A stretch of 29,842 nt of DNA, taken from a virus. Under the pieces are notes generated by a model. The model did not search any database. It saw only the letters and a list, made by a program, of their open reading frames with translations, and was not told the DNA's origin. Shown here piece after piece: positions 28,084-29,842 of the stretch (position 1 is the first letter of the stretch; each line of letters opens with the position of its first letter). The translations under genes were made by a program, and so were the position numbers. The DNA lies in the IMG/VR virus record IMGVR_UViG_3300009152_000147, positions 1-29,842 of that record; one strand, given 5' to 3'.

Positions 28084-29160
28084 ATGGCATACGACGGCAA
28101 TCCGATTTCAGCCTTTACAACTGGCGAAATCGCTTCAATAACAAACGCTGCTCTTGATTTCTACATCAAGGGCGAAAGCTTCGCTCAAACCATCCAGGAA
28201 AAGCCTCTGCTCGGCAAAATGATGTCCAAGCAGAAGACCTTCCCTGGCGGCAAGGGTCTCATCAGCATACCTATCGTCTCGGAATACACCACAGGCATCG
28301 AAGGCTTCGTGGGTGACGAACAGGTCTCATACGACAACCCGAACAACATGAAGCGTGTCACCTTCCCCTGGAAGGAAATTCACGCGGGTATCTCGCTTAC
28401 GCTCACCGAGCTCAAGATTGACGGCATTTCTGTCGTTGACACCCTTGACGGCTCGAACGTCAGCAGACACTCTGAACGTGATGTCACTGTCCTCACCAAC
28501 ATCCTTGAGCATAAGCTCGCTGATATGGCTGAAGGCTGGTCTCGCTCGTTCAACGAAATGCTTTGGAATGACGGCACACAGGACAACAAGCTTGTCCCTG
28601 GTCTGTCGTTCTTCATCGCTGACGACCCCACCACGGGTGTTGTCGGTGGCGTCAATCGCGCTACCGCTGGTAACGAGTTCTGGAGAAATCGCTCTCTTGT
28701 TGGTGCCAACAAGATTGTGCCCTCCGCCTCTGCCCAGACGCTCACAAAGACACTTCGCCAGGAAGTTAGACAGCTCAAGCGTTATGGCGGCAAGCCCGAC
28801 ATCCTGCTCTGTGGTTCTAAGTTCATCGAAGCCCTTGAAGCCGAAATCCATGAAAAGGGTATCTATACCCAGGCTGGATTCGTCAACAGCGGTAAGACCG
28901 ACATCGGCATGGGTGATATCTCCATGCGTGGCGTTGGTACCTTCGTGTACGACCCGACCTTGGATGACCTTAATAAGTCAGACTACGCTTACTTCATCGA
29001 CTCCAATAACATTAATCTGTATGTTATGGAAGGCGAAGACCGCAAGACGCATAACCCTGCTCGTCCTCACGACAAGTATGTTCTGTATCGTGCGATGACC
29101 TGGACTGGTGCCACTGCGGCCAGACAGCTCAACGGCTGCGGTGTCTACCAGGTTGCCTAA
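28084..29160 (+). CDS. major capsid protein
   Basis: 358 residues. The start (GEIASITNAALDFYIKGESF), GGKGLISIPI and KRVTFPWKEIHAGISLTLTE, a central P-x-L-x-D-like helix region and the C-terminal DNNINLYVMEGEDRK segment match HK97-fold phage capsid proteins of the type found after a scaffold gene. It would form the icosahedral shell. Codon use shifts toward CGT, AAG, GGC and CTC relative to its neighbours, as expected for the most strongly expressed late gene. A strong terminator follows 31 nt after the stop. Confidence 0.88.
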   Translation: MAYDGNPISAFTTGEIASITNAALDFYIKGESFAQTIQEKPLLGKMMSKQKTFPGGKGLISIPIVSEYTTGIEGFVGDEQVSYDNPNNMKRVTFPWKEIHAGISLTLTELKIDGISVVDTLDGSNVSRHSERDVTVLTNILEHKLADMAEGWSRSFNEMLWNDGTQDNKLVPGLSFFIADDPTTGVVGGVNRATAGNEFWRNRSLVGANKIVPSASAQTLTKTLRQEVRQLKRYGGKPDILLCGSKFIEALEAEIHEKGIYTQAGFVNSGKTDIGMGDISMRGVGTFVYDPTLDDLNKSDYAYFIDSNNINLYVMEGEDRKTHNPARPHDKYVLYRAMTWTGATAARQLNGCGVYQVA

Positions 29161-29191
29161 AAAGCAGCTCAGTAGAGCAAAATGAAATAGT

Positions 29192-29222
29192 GGGCTCAGA
29201 CTTGACAGTCTGGGCCCTTTTT
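29192..29222 (+). terminator. rho-independent terminator after the capsid gene
   Basis: Stem GGGCTCAGACT/AGTCTGGGCCC with one G-T pair and loop TGAC, followed by TTTTT. It would reduce expression of the genes behind the capsid gene. Confidence 0.9.
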
Positions 29223-29229
29223 GTATATT
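29202..29229 (+). promoter_or_regulatory. sigma-70-like promoter overlapping the terminator
   Basis: TTGACA (29202-29207), 16 nt spacer, TATATT (29224-29229). The -35 box sits in the loop and inner stem of the terminator hairpin. A start site about 7 nt downstream would fall at or near the ATG at 29239, so the transcript would be leaderless or nearly so. This is the closest match to a bacterial housekeeping promoter that I found. Confidence 0.55.
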
Positions 29230-29238
29230 AATGGCTCT

Positions 29239-29568
29239 ATGGAACTAGCAAGAATATCTATCACGCTGTCTGGTGACCTCGGTAACGTTGTCTACAAGAA
29301 CGGCATCACAGTGCCCGAAGCGTCAGTCCTTCGCGCGATGCACGGCAAGGGCTCAGTGTCCGTTGTCTACATCGAAAGCATGGACAAGCGAAATCATGGC
29401 ATCGAGCTTTCTAGGCTTATAACGAAGTATCCCAAGGATGTCGTTACAAAGCTGTGGCCTGGTGAAAACCCGCGTCTACCTGTTCGTTTTTCTGACATCG
29501 GTCTTTCCGAGCCAGAACTTACAGTGCGTCCACTTGCGTCAACTGAGAAGACTGAGGACTCTGAATAA
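29239..29568 (+). CDS. small head-region protein, unknown function
   Basis: 109 residues from ATG 29239. A TTG at 29221 is in frame but lies in the terminator T-run, so it is unlikely. The N terminus is beta-type (ELARISITLSGDLGNVVYKN) and the middle reads VSVVYIESMDKRNHG. The tail is acidic. Position after the capsid gene suggests a head decoration, completion or connector role; no motif supports a choice. A one-mismatch 12-mer (29532) lies inside, 24 nt before the next start. The stop overlaps the next ATG (TAATG). Confidence 0.55.
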   Translation: MELARISITLSGDLGNVVYKNGITVPEASVLRAMHGKGSVSVVYIESMDKRNHGIELSRLITKYPKDVVTKLWPGENPRLPVRFSDIGLSEPELTVRPLASTEKTEDSE

Positions 29569-29842
29569 TGGCTAGGAACACAACTCTCTCTCAGTTGAGA
29601 GACCAGTTGCGGTCTGAGATTGGTGCCTCGCCCAGCGTGGCCATGGGCGTCAATGCCGTACCTCAGATGAACCACATCCTCAACAGGGTGCAGGAGCGGC
29701 TGTGGCTTGAATATGACTGGCCTTTTCTGTGGACAGAGACCGACATACAGTCGGTTGATGGAGTTAGGTATTACAACATACCAAGCACTGTAAGTCCAGA
29801 TCGAATAAGAAAGCTTATGGTCAACTGGAATGACTACTGGTA
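29568..29842 (+). CDS. head-tail adaptor-like protein, N-terminal part (cut by the window edge)
   Basis: About 91 residues to the edge. TLSQLRDQLRSEIGAS, then AVPQMNHILNRVQERLWLEY and DWPFLW, match the start of phage proteins annotated as head-tail connector or virion structural protein (LR-x-x-L-R-x-E-x-G, then N-x-x-L-x-x-x-Q-E-x-L-Y-x-E-Y-D-WPFL). The gene lies two genes after the capsid gene, where adaptors are common. The C terminus is missing here, so the call rests on the N-terminal pattern. Start chosen at the TAATG overlap with the previous gene. Confidence 0.6.
   Translation, partial: MARNTTLSQLRDQLRSEIGASPSVAMGVNAVPQMNHILNRVQERLWLEYDWPFLWTETDIQSVDGVRYYNIPSTVSPDRIRKLMVNWNDYW

Larger units (their letters stand above)
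2680..29543. repeat. dispersed 12-mer ACTTGCGTCAAT: inventory of all sites
   Basis: First bases of sites. Exact, plus strand: 2680, 9489, 12437, 13559, 13661, 14213, 15046, 15870, 16177, 16937, 18011, 18637. Exact, minus strand: 19541, 19876. One mismatch: 4146, 5848, 10098, 12649, 13586, 17375, 17611, 18361, 18977, 29532. Two mismatches: 15926, 19283, 20134. Inside genes: 2680, 4146, 5848, 9489, 12649, 14213, 15870, 15926, 16177, 18361, 19283, 19876, 20134, 29532. Density peaks between 12.4 and 20.2 kb; the head genes (20.3-29.5 kb) have none until 29532. Counted by eye; a few weaker sites may be missed. Confidence 0.9.

Noticed and set aside
2680-29543. 12-mer as a DNA-uptake sequence
   Set aside because: Density is similar to uptake sequences, but uptake signals do not need 25 of 27 copies in the direction of transcription, and here copies track gene starts and terminators. 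Not excluded if the host genome proves to carry it.

Overview
The window is part of a tailed double-stranded DNA bacteriophage (Caudoviricetes). It carries a small terminase subunit, tail fibre, large terminase, portal, scaffold-like protein and major capsid protein in a row (19.6-29.2 kb). It also has a replication and recombination set (3.4-12.4 kb), four tRNA genes, and a run of small phage genes. Every supported gene reads left to right. The first and last genes are cut by the window edges, so the genome is larger than the window. I see no integrase, so lysogeny is unsupported. A short-tailed morphology is only a guess from the ejection-type protein at the left edge.

Layout: (1) 0-3.2 kb: the C-terminal part of a large virion protein, an HNH-type endonuclease, a lipoprotein with coiled coil and membrane segments (spanin-like), and a holin-like protein. 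(2) 3.2-9.85 kb: a small helix-turn-helix protein, a RecA-like P-loop ATPase (Sak4 type), an SSB-like protein, a string of overlapping small genes, a Cas4-like nuclease with a four-cysteine pattern, and a primase-helicase. (3) 9.86-10.26 kb: tRNA-Thr(TGT), tRNA-Ser(TGA), tRNA-Arg(TCT) and tRNA with CAT anticodon (best read as Ile2). (4) 10.3-13.6 kb: a lysozyme or transglycosylase-like protein, small DNA-binding candidates, a RusA resolvase, zinc-ribbon and coiled-coil proteins. (5) 13.6-19.5 kb: a GC-rich block with a MoxR-like AAA ATPase, its possible partner, a 40-residue lipoprotein and many unknown small genes separated by rho-independent terminators. (6) 19.6-29.8 kb: the packaging and head module.

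The outstanding signal is an asymmetric 12-mer, ACTTGCGTCAAT. I count 14 exact copies, 10 with one mismatch and 3 with two mismatches. Twenty-five of the 27 point in the direction of transcription. Copies lie in short intergenic gaps (often straight after a terminator and 27-30 nt before a start codon) and inside genes, where they are read in two different frames. It is therefore maintained as DNA (or RNA), not as protein. The closest known analogy is the stoperator system of mycobacteriophages L5 and Bxb1; a phage-specific promoter element is the main alternative. Three small DNA-binding candidates are encoded nearby.

Gene starts largely lack Shine-Dalgarno sequences. Many are preceded by leaders made almost only of A and C, and some motif-to-ATG distances would suit leaderless transcripts. 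This suggests a host in which SD-independent initiation is common; I cannot name it. The tRNAs read ACA, UCA, AGA and (if Ile2) AUA. These codons look common in the late structural genes but rarer in the GC-rich block, so the tRNAs probably support late gene translation.
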